Assembly (NCBI GenBank): GCA_041738935.1
Contig: JBGSOV010000002.1
Span: 124,001-188,000 of the forward strand
Direction: 5' to 3'
Length of the DNA: 64,000 nt
DNA from: JBGSOV01 sp041738935
GTDB taxonomy: Bacteria > Patescibacteriota > Gracilibacteria > CAIRYL01 > GCA-016699755
Part shown: in pieces, positions 1 to 9,045 of the stretch
Layout of the letters: each line of letters begins with the position of its first letter
Numbering within the stretch: the stretch's first letter is position 1
Notes under the pieces: generated by a model
Database searches by the model: none
What the model was told of the DNA's origin: nothing
Seen by the model: the letters and a program-made list of their open reading frames with translations, nothing else
Made by a program: the position numbers and the translations under genes

Positions 1-2267
1 TTTGCGATTGGCGCCGCTTCAGGCACTTTTGCTTCTGCTTGAGCCGCCGCTTCTTGTACTGCCGCTTCTTGTGCTGCTGTGGTGGCTTGTTCGGCTTCGC
101 GCGTGCTAGCTAAGCGAACTTCCATGGCTTCGCGCACTTTGGCATTACGGGCTTCGACTTTTTGCTGTCCGTCCCAAAATTCTAAATAGCGTTTGCTGAT
201 TTCCATCGAACCAATATTCGAAGTACAAATGATTATCGTATGTTTAAAAGTAATCGTGCGGCCGTGATTGTCGGTCAAGCGTCCATCATCCAAAACCTGT
301 AAAAGGAGGTTAAAAACATCAGGATGCGCTTTTTCGACTTCATCAAAAAGTAAGATTGTATATGGTCTTTTGCGGACGGCCTCGGTCAATTCGCCGCCTT
401 TTTCGTAGCCGACATACCCTGGAGGCGAACCGGTTAGACGCGAGACGGTGTGTTTTTCCATAAACTCCGACATGTCGAAACGAATCGCCGTATCTTCAGA
501 GCCAAACAGTGTTTCGCCAAGCGTTTTGGCAAATTCGGTTTTACCGACTCCTGTTGGTCCCATAAACAAAAACGAGCCGATTGGTCTTTTGGGTTTACGA
601 ATCCCCGAGCGTCCACGGCGAACCGCCGATGCAACTGCTGTCACAGCATATTCTTGACCAATAAGGCGTTGATGCAATTCGTCTTCGAGTTTCATCAACC
701 GTTCGGCTTCCGATCCAGCGACATGTTCCATCGGCACGCCACTCCAGCGAGAAATAATTCGTCGCACGTGTTCCTCAGTAATTTCATCATGACTGCGCGA
801 TTTTGCCTCTTCGGACATGGTACGAATATCTTCGAGTTCTTTAATCTTGTCACCGACTTTTTTCTCAATGCGTGTTAGCTCTTCAATATCTACCACACCT
901 TTGGCACGTTCTTGTTCGGCGCGCAGTTTTTGGATTTCTTTCTCGAGTTCTTTTTCTTTTTGTGGTGTCGAAATCGACGGCATGCGCGCCATGGCAGCAG
1001 CTTCATCAATCAAGTCAAAGGCTTTGTCCGGCAAATAGCGGTCGTTGACATAGCGGGTCGAAAGCGTGATGGCGAGACGAATAATCTCTTCCGGAATTTT
1101 GACTCCGTGAAATGCTTCGTATTTGTCGCGCGAACCCATCAAAATCTGATAGCTTTCGTCATAACTTGGTTCGGGCACCATCACCAGCTGAAAGCGGCGT
1201 GAAAATGCGCCGTCTTTTTCGATATATTGATGATGCTCTGCTAGCGTGGTGGCGCCGATACAATGGATTTCTCCACGGGCAAGCGGCGGCTTCAAGATTT
1301 GCGCGGCATCGCCAGCACTATCGGACAAAATGGTGTGAATCTCGTCAATAAACAAAATCACTTCTCCCGCGCTATGAACAGCTTCTTTGATGACGCCTTC
1401 GAGACGCTTTTCAAATTCGCCACGTTTGCTCGCGCCAGCAACCAATGTGTTGATCGAAAGCGAAATGAGGCGCTTGCTTTTGAGGACTTCGGGCACATCA
1501 CCATGAATAATTCGGTCAGCGAGTCCTTCGACAATCGCGGTTTTTCCGACACCAGGTTCACCGACGAGCAGGGGATTGTTTTTTCTACGACGCGCCAAGA
1601 TATGAATCGTACGCTCAATTTCTTCTCCACGTCCGATGACTGGATCGATTTTGCCTTCGCGCGCCATTTGACAGAGGTTGATACCATATTTATCAAGGAG
1701 TGGTGTGCTTTCTCCCGAAAGCACGTCTTTCTCTTTGCCTTCACCGACTATGTTCATAATCTCTTTGCCGACGACTTCTTCGTTCATGCCGTGCTTTTTC
1801 AAAATCTTTGCCGCGACACCATCGACCGACAGCAATCCGAGCAGCAAATGTTCCCCCGCCGTAGCATGATGACGCCACTTGCGGCGCTCGATATCAGCTT
1901 TTAAGAGTGCGCTTTTGGTGCGTGCCGAAAATGGCAAAAATTCATCAGGATTCTTGTTCTTCCCAGGATGGATTTCTTGTTTTGTTTCTGCAGTGATTTC
2001 TTCCAAATCAATTTTGAGTCCCTGAAAAATCCGATTAAGGACTTGATCAGTTTTGGCATTGCGCAATATTCCCATCAACGCATGTTCGGTATCAATATCG
2101 ATGGCATGAGAATTTTTGGCTTCTTCATTCGCAAAAATCAAAATCCGACGCATCGAATTGCTAAAATATTCGTCAATCGACTGAAGCGATGGCGGATTCG
2201 CTGTCTCAGGCTGAGTTTTGATAACTTCTTCCTTGGTAGGTGCATTGGGATTTGCTGCGTTTGCCAT
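1..2267 (-). CDS. clpC: ATP-dependent Clp protease ATP-binding subunit, ClpC-like (3' end outside window)
   Basis: This is a hexameric AAA+ unfoldase that feeds substrates to ClpP or acts as a disaggregase. About 755 codons are visible from the ATG at 2267; the C-terminus lies beyond position 1. In order there are a Clp-N repeat domain (about residues 20-165), an AAA+ D1 with Walker A GEPGVGKT and Walker B LFIDEIH, a short charged middle coiled coil (KEKELEKEIQKL region), and D2 with Walker A GPTGVGKT, Walker B LLFDEVEKAHP and sensor TSNIGS. The short middle domain favours ClpC over ClpB. Just after TSNIGS an Ala/Glu/Gln-rich stretch of more than 60 residues runs to the window edge, longer than the usual spacer before the FRPEFLNR-type region. 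No Shine-Dalgarno motif is seen. The family call is secure; ClpC versus ClpB is moderately sure. Confidence 0.9.
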   Translation of the reverse strand, partial: MANAANPNAPTKEEVIKTQPETANPPSLQSIDEYFSNSMRRILIFANEEAKNSHAIDIDTEHALMGILRNAKTDQVLNRIFQGLKIDLEEITAETKQEIHPGKNKNPDEFLPFSARTKSALLKADIERRKWRHHATAGEHLLLGLLSVDGVAAKILKKHGMNEEVVGKEIMNIVGEGKEKDVLSGESTPLLDKYGINLCQMAREGKIDPVIGRGEEIERTIHILARRRKNNPLLVGEPGVGKTAIVEGLADRIIHGDVPEVLKSKRLISLSINTLVAGASKRGEFEKRLEGVIKEAVHSAGEVILFIDEIHTILSDSAGDAAQILKPPLARGEIHCIGATTLAEHHQYIEKDGAFSRRFQLVMVPEPSYDESYQILMGSRDKYEAFHGVKIPEEIIRLAITLSTRYVNDRYLPDKAFDLIDEAAAMARMPSISTPQKEKELEKEIQKLRAEQERAKGVVDIEELTRIEKKVGDKIKELEDIRTMSEEAKSRSHDEITEEHVRRIISRWSGVPMEHVAGSEAERLMKLEDELHQRLIGQEYAVTAVASAVRRGRSGIRKPKRPIGSFLFMGPTGVGKTEFAKTLGETLFGSEDTAIRFDMSEFMEKHTVSRLTGSPPGYVGYEKGGELTEAVRKRPYTILLFDEVEKAHPDVFNLLLQVLDDGRLTDNHGRTITFKHTIIICTSNIGSMEISKRYLEFWDGQQKVEARNAKVREAMEVRLASTREAEQATTAAQEAAVQEAAAQAEAKVPEAAPIA

Positions 2268-2341
2268 GTTTGTTTTTGATATGAATGTTCTTCATATTAT
2301 CTCACTTTTTGTTCGAATTTGCAAGACTGAAAGTGCGTTTT

Positions 2342-3223
2342 CTATTCTTCTTTTGAGAAGCCTGCATTTTGTAATAATTGTCCGATTGCTGCCGTAATTT
2401 CTGCATCCTCAATCTGTTGCTCGCGTTCTGCTTGAAAGCGGTATTGAGGAGACTTACTTTTGTACCGACGATTAACAGTTGAGGTTGTCTTATCCTCTGA
2501 CAATACTCCCAAAATATCTAGAATTTGTATGATATTTTTTCGAGTAAGATGTGGAGAGTTTTCTATTTTGTTATTTAGAAAATTCTCAATTCTTCCTGCT
2601 GTTACGGCACCGTTGTCTCCAAACAGCAATCCTTGCAATTGGCCTGTATTATTTCTATCGCCGGGTCGAATGAGTTCGATAGTCAAGCGTACAGCAGCAA
2701 TAATATTAACGACATGGTTGTGATTTTCGAGATCAAGCTTTCCTAGCTTTGAGTTATTTTTACTGCTTTTTCGTTCTTTTTTCTGAGAACATTTCGGCTC
2801 AAAACTTTTAAAAAGCGCAATTTCTTCTTTCCTCTCCCTTACTTTCCCCGCGAGTCTCATTTTGTGATTGCACAAATTAAACAAAAACTTTATATGCATA
2901 TTTGCAAATTCTATGAGTTGAGCTCTAAGCAAATTGTCAAATTCATTTTCATGTGATTCATCAAAAATGCCGAGTAATTGAGGATGTTGAAATATCTGTA
3001 AGGAAACCCTTTCGGAATTTGCAAAAAATTGTGGGCGAATGTTTTTCTTGTTTGTCAGAAGGGCTTGTCTCACTTCTTTGAAAATTTCATTAATCCGAAA
3101 TACCAGTCTTTCTTCGATGATATAATCATCGACAGTCATTTTTAGTTCTGCCTTTTTTTCTGCTGCTGCTGCTTCATCTGTAGCGGAGGCTTGCTCGTCA
3201 ATATCTATTCTATCCGGTCGCAT
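2342..3223 (-). CDS. Hypothetical soluble protein, 293 aa
   Basis: I do not recognise this protein. It begins at an ATG and has no signal peptide or membrane segment. The N-terminus is acidic and Ala/Glu-rich (about residues 8-28). A helical region follows (about 30-130), then a basic Lys/Ser linker (KKERKSSKNN), another helical region, and a C-terminal part with a segment resembling a winged-helix hairpin (about 230-270, IIQILDILGVLSEDK followed by a basic YKSKSPQYRF). That could suit nucleic-acid binding, but this is only a guess. It lies 74 bp downstream of clpC's start on the same strand and is divergent from the coiled-coil gene at 3380. The codons are more AT-rich than in clpC. Confidence 0.75.
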   Translation of the reverse strand: MRPDRIDIDEQASATDEAAAAEKKAELKMTVDDYIIEERLVFRINEIFKEVRQALLTNKKNIRPQFFANSERVSLQIFQHPQLLGIFDESHENEFDNLLRAQLIEFANMHIKFLFNLCNHKMRLAGKVRERKEEIALFKSFEPKCSQKKERKSSKNNSKLGKLDLENHNHVVNIIAAVRLTIELIRPGDRNNTGQLQGLLFGDNGAVTAGRIENFLNNKIENSPHLTRKNIIQILDILGVLSEDKTTSTVNRRYKSKSPQYRFQAEREQQIEDAEITAAIGQLLQNAGFSKEE

Positions 3224-3330
3224 GATTTTTTTGAAATTTGATAAGAGTGAATACTTTCTTATATTTAAAAATATGTCAAAAGATATTTATTAACAACCGT
3301 TCGTTGTCAAAAAATGGAACTTCGAAAGAC

Positions 3331-3359
3331 TTGACAAGAATATTTATTAAGTCTAAAAA
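3331..3359 (+). promoter_or_regulatory. Candidate sigma70-type promoter for the 3380-6666 gene run
   Basis: A perfect -35 (TTGACA, 3331-3336) is followed after 17 nt by TAAAAA (3354-3359), a 4/6 match to the -10 consensus. It lies just upstream of the TTG start at 3380, which would give a leader of about 14 nt. Confidence 0.45.
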
Positions 3360-3379
3360 ATACTACTTTAATCACTCCA

Positions 3380-4204
3380 TTGCTCAAAAAAACATGGTTT
3401 TTGTCGGCGGCCGTCACATGTGGATTTCTGGTGCTTGTCGGCGGCGGATATGTTGCACTTGCCAAGACCGAAATCATCATACCCACACCAAATCCTATTT
3501 CTTCTGAAGTGCAAAGCGGTATTATCATTGCTACAGAATTCGCGAAAGACTCGATTTTTTATGATTCTACCGCAGGAAAAAACGGTATTTTTATCAGTGC
3601 GCAATTGGCGCAAACGCCGCTACAACCTTCTTTTTCTGCTAACGATGCAGGGATTATTTTATCGCAACAACTTGCCGAAGAAGACGCTTTATTCGGTGGT
3701 AGATTTGCGGTCGAACTCGATCTCCTCAAACGTCTGACCTTGCTTGCTCGGCTCAATATTTGGCAAGCACTCGAATCTGTCCATAATCGCACGACCGGAG
3801 TTCAACAACTAGAGCGAGAATATGCGGATGCTCTTGCCGCCGCGGAAGAGGCAAAAGCACAAGTTGTAATGGTCGGGAATAATGCCAAGTCCAAAATCGA
3901 TATCCTCGAAAAAGAGATCAGCACAGCTGAGGCAGATTTTTTTGATGCCCTCGGAAACTTTCGCTCGGAAGTCGCCGAAGAAAAATACACACTTTTTGTT
4001 GCCAAAAAACAGCATCTCGTGGTGCTCAAAGCCGAATTTGGACGCTTTAAATCTCTTAATGACCGCTTTAATGAACTTCTTCCGCAAGTCAAAGCGAAAG
4101 CAACTGCGCTCAGCAAAAATCGCGAAGCGCTGATTCAGGGCATTCAGGTCGACAAAGATACCGCCGTTCGTGCCGGAGTTGTCAAAGATACTGCTGCCAA
4201 ATAG
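3380..4204 (+). CDS. Exported or membrane-anchored coiled-coil protein, 274 aa
   Basis: The family is not recognised. Translation probably starts at TTG 3380, as no in-frame ATG precedes the hydrophobic segment. Residues about 5-28 form a signal peptide or single membrane anchor (FLSAAVTCGFLVLVGGGYVA). A beta-rich region with two similar Ile/Phe-rich stretches follows (about 40-100), then a long Ala/Glu/Lys-rich coiled coil (about 130-260). It probably lies outside the membrane as an elongated envelope component. It is followed 59 bp later, on the same strand, by the PP2C-like membrane protein and then the C39-like relic, so the three may form one transcription unit. Confidence 0.75.
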   Translation: MLKKTWFLSAAVTCGFLVLVGGGYVALAKTEIIIPTPNPISSEVQSGIIIATEFAKDSIFYDSTAGKNGIFISAQLAQTPLQPSFSANDAGIILSQQLAEEDALFGGRFAVELDLLKRLTLLARLNIWQALESVHNRTTGVQQLEREYADALAAAEEAKAQVVMVGNNAKSKIDILEKEISTAEADFFDALGNFRSEVAEEKYTLFVAKKQHLVVLKAEFGRFKSLNDRFNELLPQVKAKATALSKNREALIQGIQVDKDTAVRAGVVKDTAAK

Positions 4205-4263
4205 GAGAGTCTTGTATTTTCTCAAAAAAACAGACACAATGCCTCCCGATATTTACTTTGGCA

Positions 4264-6126
4264 ATGGCTTTTAAGCTTTTTTCAGCAAAACACGAAGGGC
4301 AAGGAGAAGGAGTTACTGTCTTTTTTCATGAAAAGAAGACCGATATCGGCACTGTGTGGCTCTTCGGTAATCTTCCTTACACTGATGAAAGCGCCAAACG
4401 CATCGAAATCGGTCTGCAAGAAGTTTTTACGAAAGAACTCTTGGGAGTTTTTTCTAACGAAGAAACGCATGAAGATCGCTTTGAATCCGCGCTCAAGTAT
4501 GCCAATGCTTTTTTGGCAGAACACGTGGGAGACAAAGCCGAAGATATTTTGCGTACGGGAGCACTACTCGTTGGTTATCTGGTGGGAGACGAATTACTCG
4601 TTTCTAACTTTGGTCAAGGCGAAGTCTTTTTGTTGCGCGACCGCGCTTTGATCGAGATTTCCGAAGGGCTTTCACCAATCAAAGTGAGTGATGAGTTTTT
4701 TCTCAACATCAGCAGTGGCGATTTGCAAAGCAGCGACAAACTGATTTTTTCTACCATTCGCCTGCAACGCTATATTACCGAACGTCAATTATCCGGTTTT
4801 TTGGAAGATGGCGTTACGGAGGCGATGGAATCGATTGAAAGCACGATGGGCTCAGCAGAACCAGGAACGGTGTTTCTCGTTAATGTCAAAGCGCCCGATA
4901 CTTTGCCGTTTGCATCTGCCACCGGCAATACGCCTGCGTTTGCGCGTGAGAGCGAATTTTCACTCTCTAAATTTACTCCACAAATCTCCGCTTTTTTTGC
5001 TCGATTTAGCTCTGGGAGACGCAGCAGTAATTTTCGCAGCAAACCATGGATGCTCATTGGTGCCGGGCTAGTCGGAGTCATACTTATCCTCATTTTTGTC
5101 AATCTCCTTTCGGGAGAATCCGCGCCTACTAATTCGCTCAAATATGAGGATTTCGTCAAAAATGTTGATAAAGAATTTTCAATGGTCGAAACGCGTTTAC
5201 AAGAAGACAAAGCTGATCAAGCAAATCTCATTCTCAATCGTATTGAAGAACAAGCGCGGCAGATGCTCCTTGATCGTGTTGAAGTCAGTAATGCCGAAAC
5301 GATTTTGGGACTCGTTGGTGAAAAGCGCGAATTGGTAAATCGTATTATGCGTATAACAAATCCTGATATTGCGACTGATTTACAAATCGCCAAAGCCGGA
5401 GTAGTGGCACGCGGGCTTTTTTTCCTCGAGAGTGAATTATTTGCGTTTGATGCAACGTCACTCTTTCGGATATTACTTGCTGGCACCAATCCAGAATCTC
5501 TGGGAGAACTAACAACAAATGATGAGATTGCTACAGGGTCGGCATTTCCGAGTAAAAACGAGCTCATCTTTGTGACCAAGGGTGGAAGTGTCGTTGAATG
5601 GGCAAATAGCAGCGCTGTAACCGCTGTGACGGCTGATAAAACCTGGAAGCCGACAGTTGATATCGCGCCATTCTCCAAGTTTATTTATTTTTTAGATCCT
5701 GTTGGCAATCAAATCTGGAAATACGAACGGCGTGATAGTGGTTTTACGGTGGCTGAAGCATGGATTGCCGACCAGACCGATGTGACTGCCGCAAATTCTT
5801 TTGCGATTGATGGCAATATTTATGTTCTAACGACCAACGGACAAATTATCAAGTTTTATCGTGGCAGCCGCGTAAATTACGAAGTAAAAGGCGTACCCGA
5901 TGGTAATCTCAAAGGCGATATTCTGTTTACCAACGAAACCAGTAATGAGATTTTTATCTTAGACAAAGCGGAAAAAACCGTATTCGTCTTTGATAAAGGC
6001 GAAAACGAAGCAGTCTACAAAAAGCAAATCATAATCGAAAATACCGAGGCACTCGTTGACATCTACGCCCGTGAGGGACGTTTGTTTGTTTTAGGTGAAC
6101 AGAAAGTCTACGAAATTAAATTGTAA
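4264..6126 (+). CDS. Membrane protein with degenerate PP2C-like domain and external beta-propeller-like region
   Basis: The N-terminal 210 residues resemble a PP2C-family Ser/Thr phosphatase: TGALLVGYLVGDELLVSNFG followed by a short QGEVFLLRD strand matches the usual 'NxGDSRxyLxR' region. The metal-binding GDS is here GQG (residues 117-119), and the later 'SDG' is replaced by 'FST', so catalysis is doubtful. A single membrane helix spans about 262-284. The rest (about 290-620) has a helical stalk followed by repeated beta strands ending in FLD, YVLT and FILDKAEK, consistent with a beta-propeller outside the cell. The start is ATG 4264; a TTG at 4258 is in frame. An inside pseudophosphatase sensor coupled to an external propeller is an inference. 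It sits between the coiled-coil gene and the C39 relic. Confidence 0.75.
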   Translation: MAFKLFSAKHEGQGEGVTVFFHEKKTDIGTVWLFGNLPYTDESAKRIEIGLQEVFTKELLGVFSNEETHEDRFESALKYANAFLAEHVGDKAEDILRTGALLVGYLVGDELLVSNFGQGEVFLLRDRALIEISEGLSPIKVSDEFFLNISSGDLQSSDKLIFSTIRLQRYITERQLSGFLEDGVTEAMESIESTMGSAEPGTVFLVNVKAPDTLPFASATGNTPAFARESEFSLSKFTPQISAFFARFSSGRRSSNFRSKPWMLIGAGLVGVILILIFVNLLSGESAPTNSLKYEDFVKNVDKEFSMVETRLQEDKADQANLILNRIEEQARQMLLDRVEVSNAETILGLVGEKRELVNRIMRITNPDIATDLQIAKAGVVARGLFFLESELFAFDATSLFRILLAGTNPESLGELTTNDEIATGSAFPSKNELIFVTKGGSVVEWANSSAVTAVTADKTWKPTVDIAPFSKFIYFLDPVGNQIWKYERRDSGFTVAEAWIADQTDVTAANSFAIDGNIYVLTTNGQIIKFYRGSRVNYEVKGVPDGNLKGDILFTNETSNEIFILDKAEKTVFVFDKGENEAVYKKQIIIENTEALVDIYAREGRLFVLGEQKVYEIKL

Positions 6127-6144
6127 AAGTATTACATCAATCAT

Positions 6145-6666
6145 ATGGAACCGCTATCTGTTCCACTGATAAAGCAAAACCCTTTGGAATGTGGACCAGC
6201 CGCACTCGCGATGGTTTTGCGGTACTTCAATAAAAATATTACTCCGGAAGTCATTGCGAACACGACTGGCATTATCAAAAATTTTGGGGTAAAAACGATT
6301 GCACTCGCAGAATTTGCCAAAGAGGAAGGCTTTGAAACAATTTGCTATTCGTATAACAAGAGAATATCCAAAGGGTTAGCAAAAATTAGAAAACCGAGTA
6401 CAAAGGATATCATTAGGTTTTTGAAACAAAAATTACCGGTCATCATTTCAGTAGGATTATTTTTGTTGTATGACGAAAAGCCATCTGAGATGGGACATTT
6501 CATCGTTATCACTTGTTACCAAAAGGGAGTCTTTTTGTAAAACGATCCAAAAGATGGGAAGGCACACGAAATAAACGAGGAAGCATTATTATTTGCTTGG
6601 TACAATAATATACTCGACTCGAGCGCCTATCTTTTGGTGATTACACCTTCACATACAATACAGTGA
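6145..6666 (+). pseudogene. C39-like cysteine peptidase interrupted by an in-frame TAA
   Basis: The first 131 codons encode a papain-like C39-type peptidase: QNPLECGPAALAMVLRYF contains the catalytic Cys16, and MGHFIVITCY the catalytic His118. A TAA at 6538-6540 then stops translation, but the same frame continues with NDPKDGKAHEINEEALLFAW and on to a TGA at 6664-6666. In this family the next catalytic element is an Asp in an 'NDP' motif just after the His strand, and that motif lies immediately behind the stop. The break is therefore a single nonsense change with no frameshift. The truncated product would lack the catalytic Asp. It follows the PP2C-like gene by 18 bp. Readthrough or a sequencing error is an alternative. 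Confidence 0.8.
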
Positions 6667-6684
6667 TTCATGATTGCCTTAAAA

Positions 6685-6724
6685 TGTCATCGCAGATGAC
6701 AATCTTAAAGCCCCCGGGGTTTTT
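6685..6724. terminator. Two small hairpins between convergent genes; weak terminator candidate
   Basis: A 7-bp stem with a 3-nt loop (TGTCATC / GATGACA, 6685-6701) is followed by AAAGCCCCCGGGGTTTTT (6707-6724), which reads as a short GC stem and a T-run on the + strand. The site lies between the C39 relic and the convergent antiporter gene. The GC stem is very short. Confidence 0.35.
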
Positions 6725-6754
6725 GCCTTATCATGGAGATAAGCGGTAGCGCTC

Positions 6755-8914
6755 TTAAAAGACTTCTTCACGGATAGCGTCTTTGCGAATACGTTTGGTG
6801 CGCGATTCGAGTGATTCGGTCAGTGCTGTATGCACGCGCTGTGTAATAATATCACGCTCAAAATAATCATTGATGAGCTCCTTTTCCAAATTGAGGCAAT
6901 TACGTTTCGTTAAATAATACTTGCGGTGTTTCAAAAACTTCGTGAATTCGCGCTCTAATTCTAACTGCTTTTCTTGCGCGTTTAGATGCCATTTCTCGTA
7001 CTGATTACGGACGATGCTTAGCACACGTTCTTCCAAAAACAGGTCGTTTTTTTCGAGTTCATCTAAATATTTGATTACATTCCATGCCGAAATGCGTCGA
7101 GCACGATAGCGTTCGTGTTTATGAATAATCTGACGACGCTTCCACGAATTTGTAAACCGTTCGACAAAATCAATTTTTGCGAGGCTCCCCAAAAAATAAT
7201 TGATACGATTTTCCGTTTGTTTCATTCGCTTTGTAAAGGGCATGGACGAACGATTGCGTTCTTGTTTTTTATCAAACAATAATCGCTCACGCTGGCGCTC
7301 GATACTATTCGTCAATTCGGACAAGGTGTGTTCCGAAATCTCTTCGGAGGCAAACAACTGGTTAAAGACTTTACGCTCGACACCCAGGCAATGCTTGCGC
7401 AAAATAAAAAGAAGTTCGTGCATTGTAAAAGATTCTTCCTTGTGAAAGAGCTGCTTGATTTTATCCCCTGCTTTTTGCTCGGCTTTTTCGTAGTTTTCAG
7501 AAATATTGCGAAAGACATCTTCACTGACATAGCCCTTGTGATAGATTTTTTGCAAATGATCACGCATCGAATGTGCTACAAGGACATGGCTTTCCTCGAT
7601 TTCCAAAATATCGACAGGTGTAAAATTCATCAGACCAAATTTTTCGAGTAGCCAGCGAATAGTCGTGGCATTAAAAAGAAACAGAAAAATAATCACGGTA
7701 ACTGTCATTGCTTGTAGCAATTGTAATCCCGGAAATTCTGGCGGTAAAAGCAGCAGCATGACAACCGCAAGCGCGCCACGCAGACCGCCGTGCGCGATAA
7801 TAATCTGCCACGAAAATGGGATACGAAAAATAGTTTTCTTTGTAAAATAATTTGTCACACTAAGAACAGGAATCACCGAAACAAAGCGCGCAACGATTAC
7901 AATTCCGACGGCAGCGAGCGAAAGCACCCAGTAGTCAGTAATATCGACTTGCACAACAGAAATACCAATCAGCAAAAACACCAAACTATTGACGATAAAC
8001 GCCATGTGATCCCAAAAATGCTGCATCGTTTCGAGCACGCTGGGCGAAATCTTGTTGCGTCCAAAATTCCCAAGTACGACGCCGGCTGCTACAGCGGCAA
8101 TGATTCCCGAGACGCCGATATATTCTGCAAACAAAAAGGTAGAATGCGCCAAAATCAGTACGAGTGTCATTTCGACATTGCGATTTTCGCGCACCATTTC
8201 AATAGCTTTCGAAAAAACATAGCCAATCACTATACCAAAAAGTCCGCCACCAATTACCATTACAGCAAAATCCCAGACGGCGCCCACTTTTGAAAAAGTA
8301 GTCTCACCATCAAAATGCTCAGAAATAAACATCGCTAACAGGATGTTAAAGAGTACCAATGCTGTTCCGTCATTAAACAGACTTTCCCCTTCAACAATCG
8401 TACGCAGGCGGCGGGGCGCGCCGACTTCTTTAAAGATGCCCAACACTGCTACTGGATCGGTAGCAGAAATAATGACGCCAAAAAGCAATCCGATGAGAAG
8501 GTCAATGCCAAAAAGGAGGTGCAAAAGTAATCCTATGATTCCTGATGACAGAATCACCGAAAAAATCGCTAAACCGCTGATGTGCAAAAGTGCATTGCGC
8601 AATTGAATAAAGCGAATATTAAAAGCAGATTCAAAAACCAGTGTCGGTAAAAACAAATAAAATACGATTTGTGGCGAGAGTCTAAAATTTTTGATGTTCT
8701 TAATATATTGACTAAAAAAAGAGTGAAGCGATTCTTCATCAGTCACTGGACCCAAGTGAATAAGCGAGCTCAAATAAGCAATACCGACGCCGGCAAAAAC
8801 CATCAAAAAAGTAAAAGGAACCCGAGTGCGATTGCTCACGAGTTGTAACATCGCTCCTGTTAGTAAGAAGGTCAGTAAGACTAATAACGTAAAGAACACC
8901 TGATGTTCGTTCAT
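6755..8914 (-). CDS. Na+/H+ antiporter, CPA1 (NhaP/NHE) type, with long cytoplasmic tail
   Basis: This inner-membrane cation/proton antiporter exports Na+ (or exchanges K+) for pH and salt balance. The first 420 residues contain about 12 hydrophobic segments and carry the CPA1 signatures: SATDPVAVLGIF with the conserved Asp, and GESLFNDGTALVLF. The last 300 residues are charged and helical, with little hydrophobicity, forming a cytoplasmic regulatory region; its family is not recognised. The total of 719 residues is longer than typical NhaP because of this tail. The start is ATG 8914, with no Shine-Dalgarno. It is divergent from purC, with an inverted repeat in the gap. Confidence 0.9.
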   Translation of the reverse strand: MNEHQVFFTLLVLLTFLLTGAMLQLVSNRTRVPFTFLMVFAGVGIAYLSSLIHLGPVTDEESLHSFFSQYIKNIKNFRLSPQIVFYLFLPTLVFESAFNIRFIQLRNALLHISGLAIFSVILSSGIIGLLLHLLFGIDLLIGLLFGVIISATDPVAVLGIFKEVGAPRRLRTIVEGESLFNDGTALVLFNILLAMFISEHFDGETTFSKVGAVWDFAVMVIGGGLFGIVIGYVFSKAIEMVRENRNVEMTLVLILAHSTFLFAEYIGVSGIIAAVAAGVVLGNFGRNKISPSVLETMQHFWDHMAFIVNSLVFLLIGISVVQVDITDYWVLSLAAVGIVIVARFVSVIPVLSVTNYFTKKTIFRIPFSWQIIIAHGGLRGALAVVMLLLLPPEFPGLQLLQAMTVTVIIFLFLFNATTIRWLLEKFGLMNFTPVDILEIEESHVLVAHSMRDHLQKIYHKGYVSEDVFRNISENYEKAEQKAGDKIKQLFHKEESFTMHELLFILRKHCLGVERKVFNQLFASEEISEHTLSELTNSIERQRERLLFDKKQERNRSSMPFTKRMKQTENRINYFLGSLAKIDFVERFTNSWKRRQIIHKHERYRARRISAWNVIKYLDELEKNDLFLEERVLSIVRNQYEKWHLNAQEKQLELEREFTKFLKHRKYYLTKRNCLNLEKELINDYFERDIITQRVHTALTESLESRTKRIRKDAIREEVF

Positions 8915-8929
8915 GGAATTTTGACTTAT

Positions 8930-8946
8930 GTTACATCGATTGTAAC
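8930..8946. promoter_or_regulatory. Inverted repeat in the antiporter/purC divergent gap
   Basis: GTTACA (8930-8935), 5 nt, then TGTAAC (8941-8946). On the minus strand the right half contains TACAAT, a good -10 for the antiporter gene, whose start lies 16 nt from the repeat. It could be an operator overlapping the promoter; this is inference from position and symmetry. Confidence 0.35.
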
Positions 8947-9045
8947 GATATTCTTTTTTATTTTATCTTGCAAAGAGTTTTCACTTTTTCTTGCCACTTG
9001 TGCGACTTCTCGCCAAAATCAAAAGTGCATTCTTCCACAATTTTT

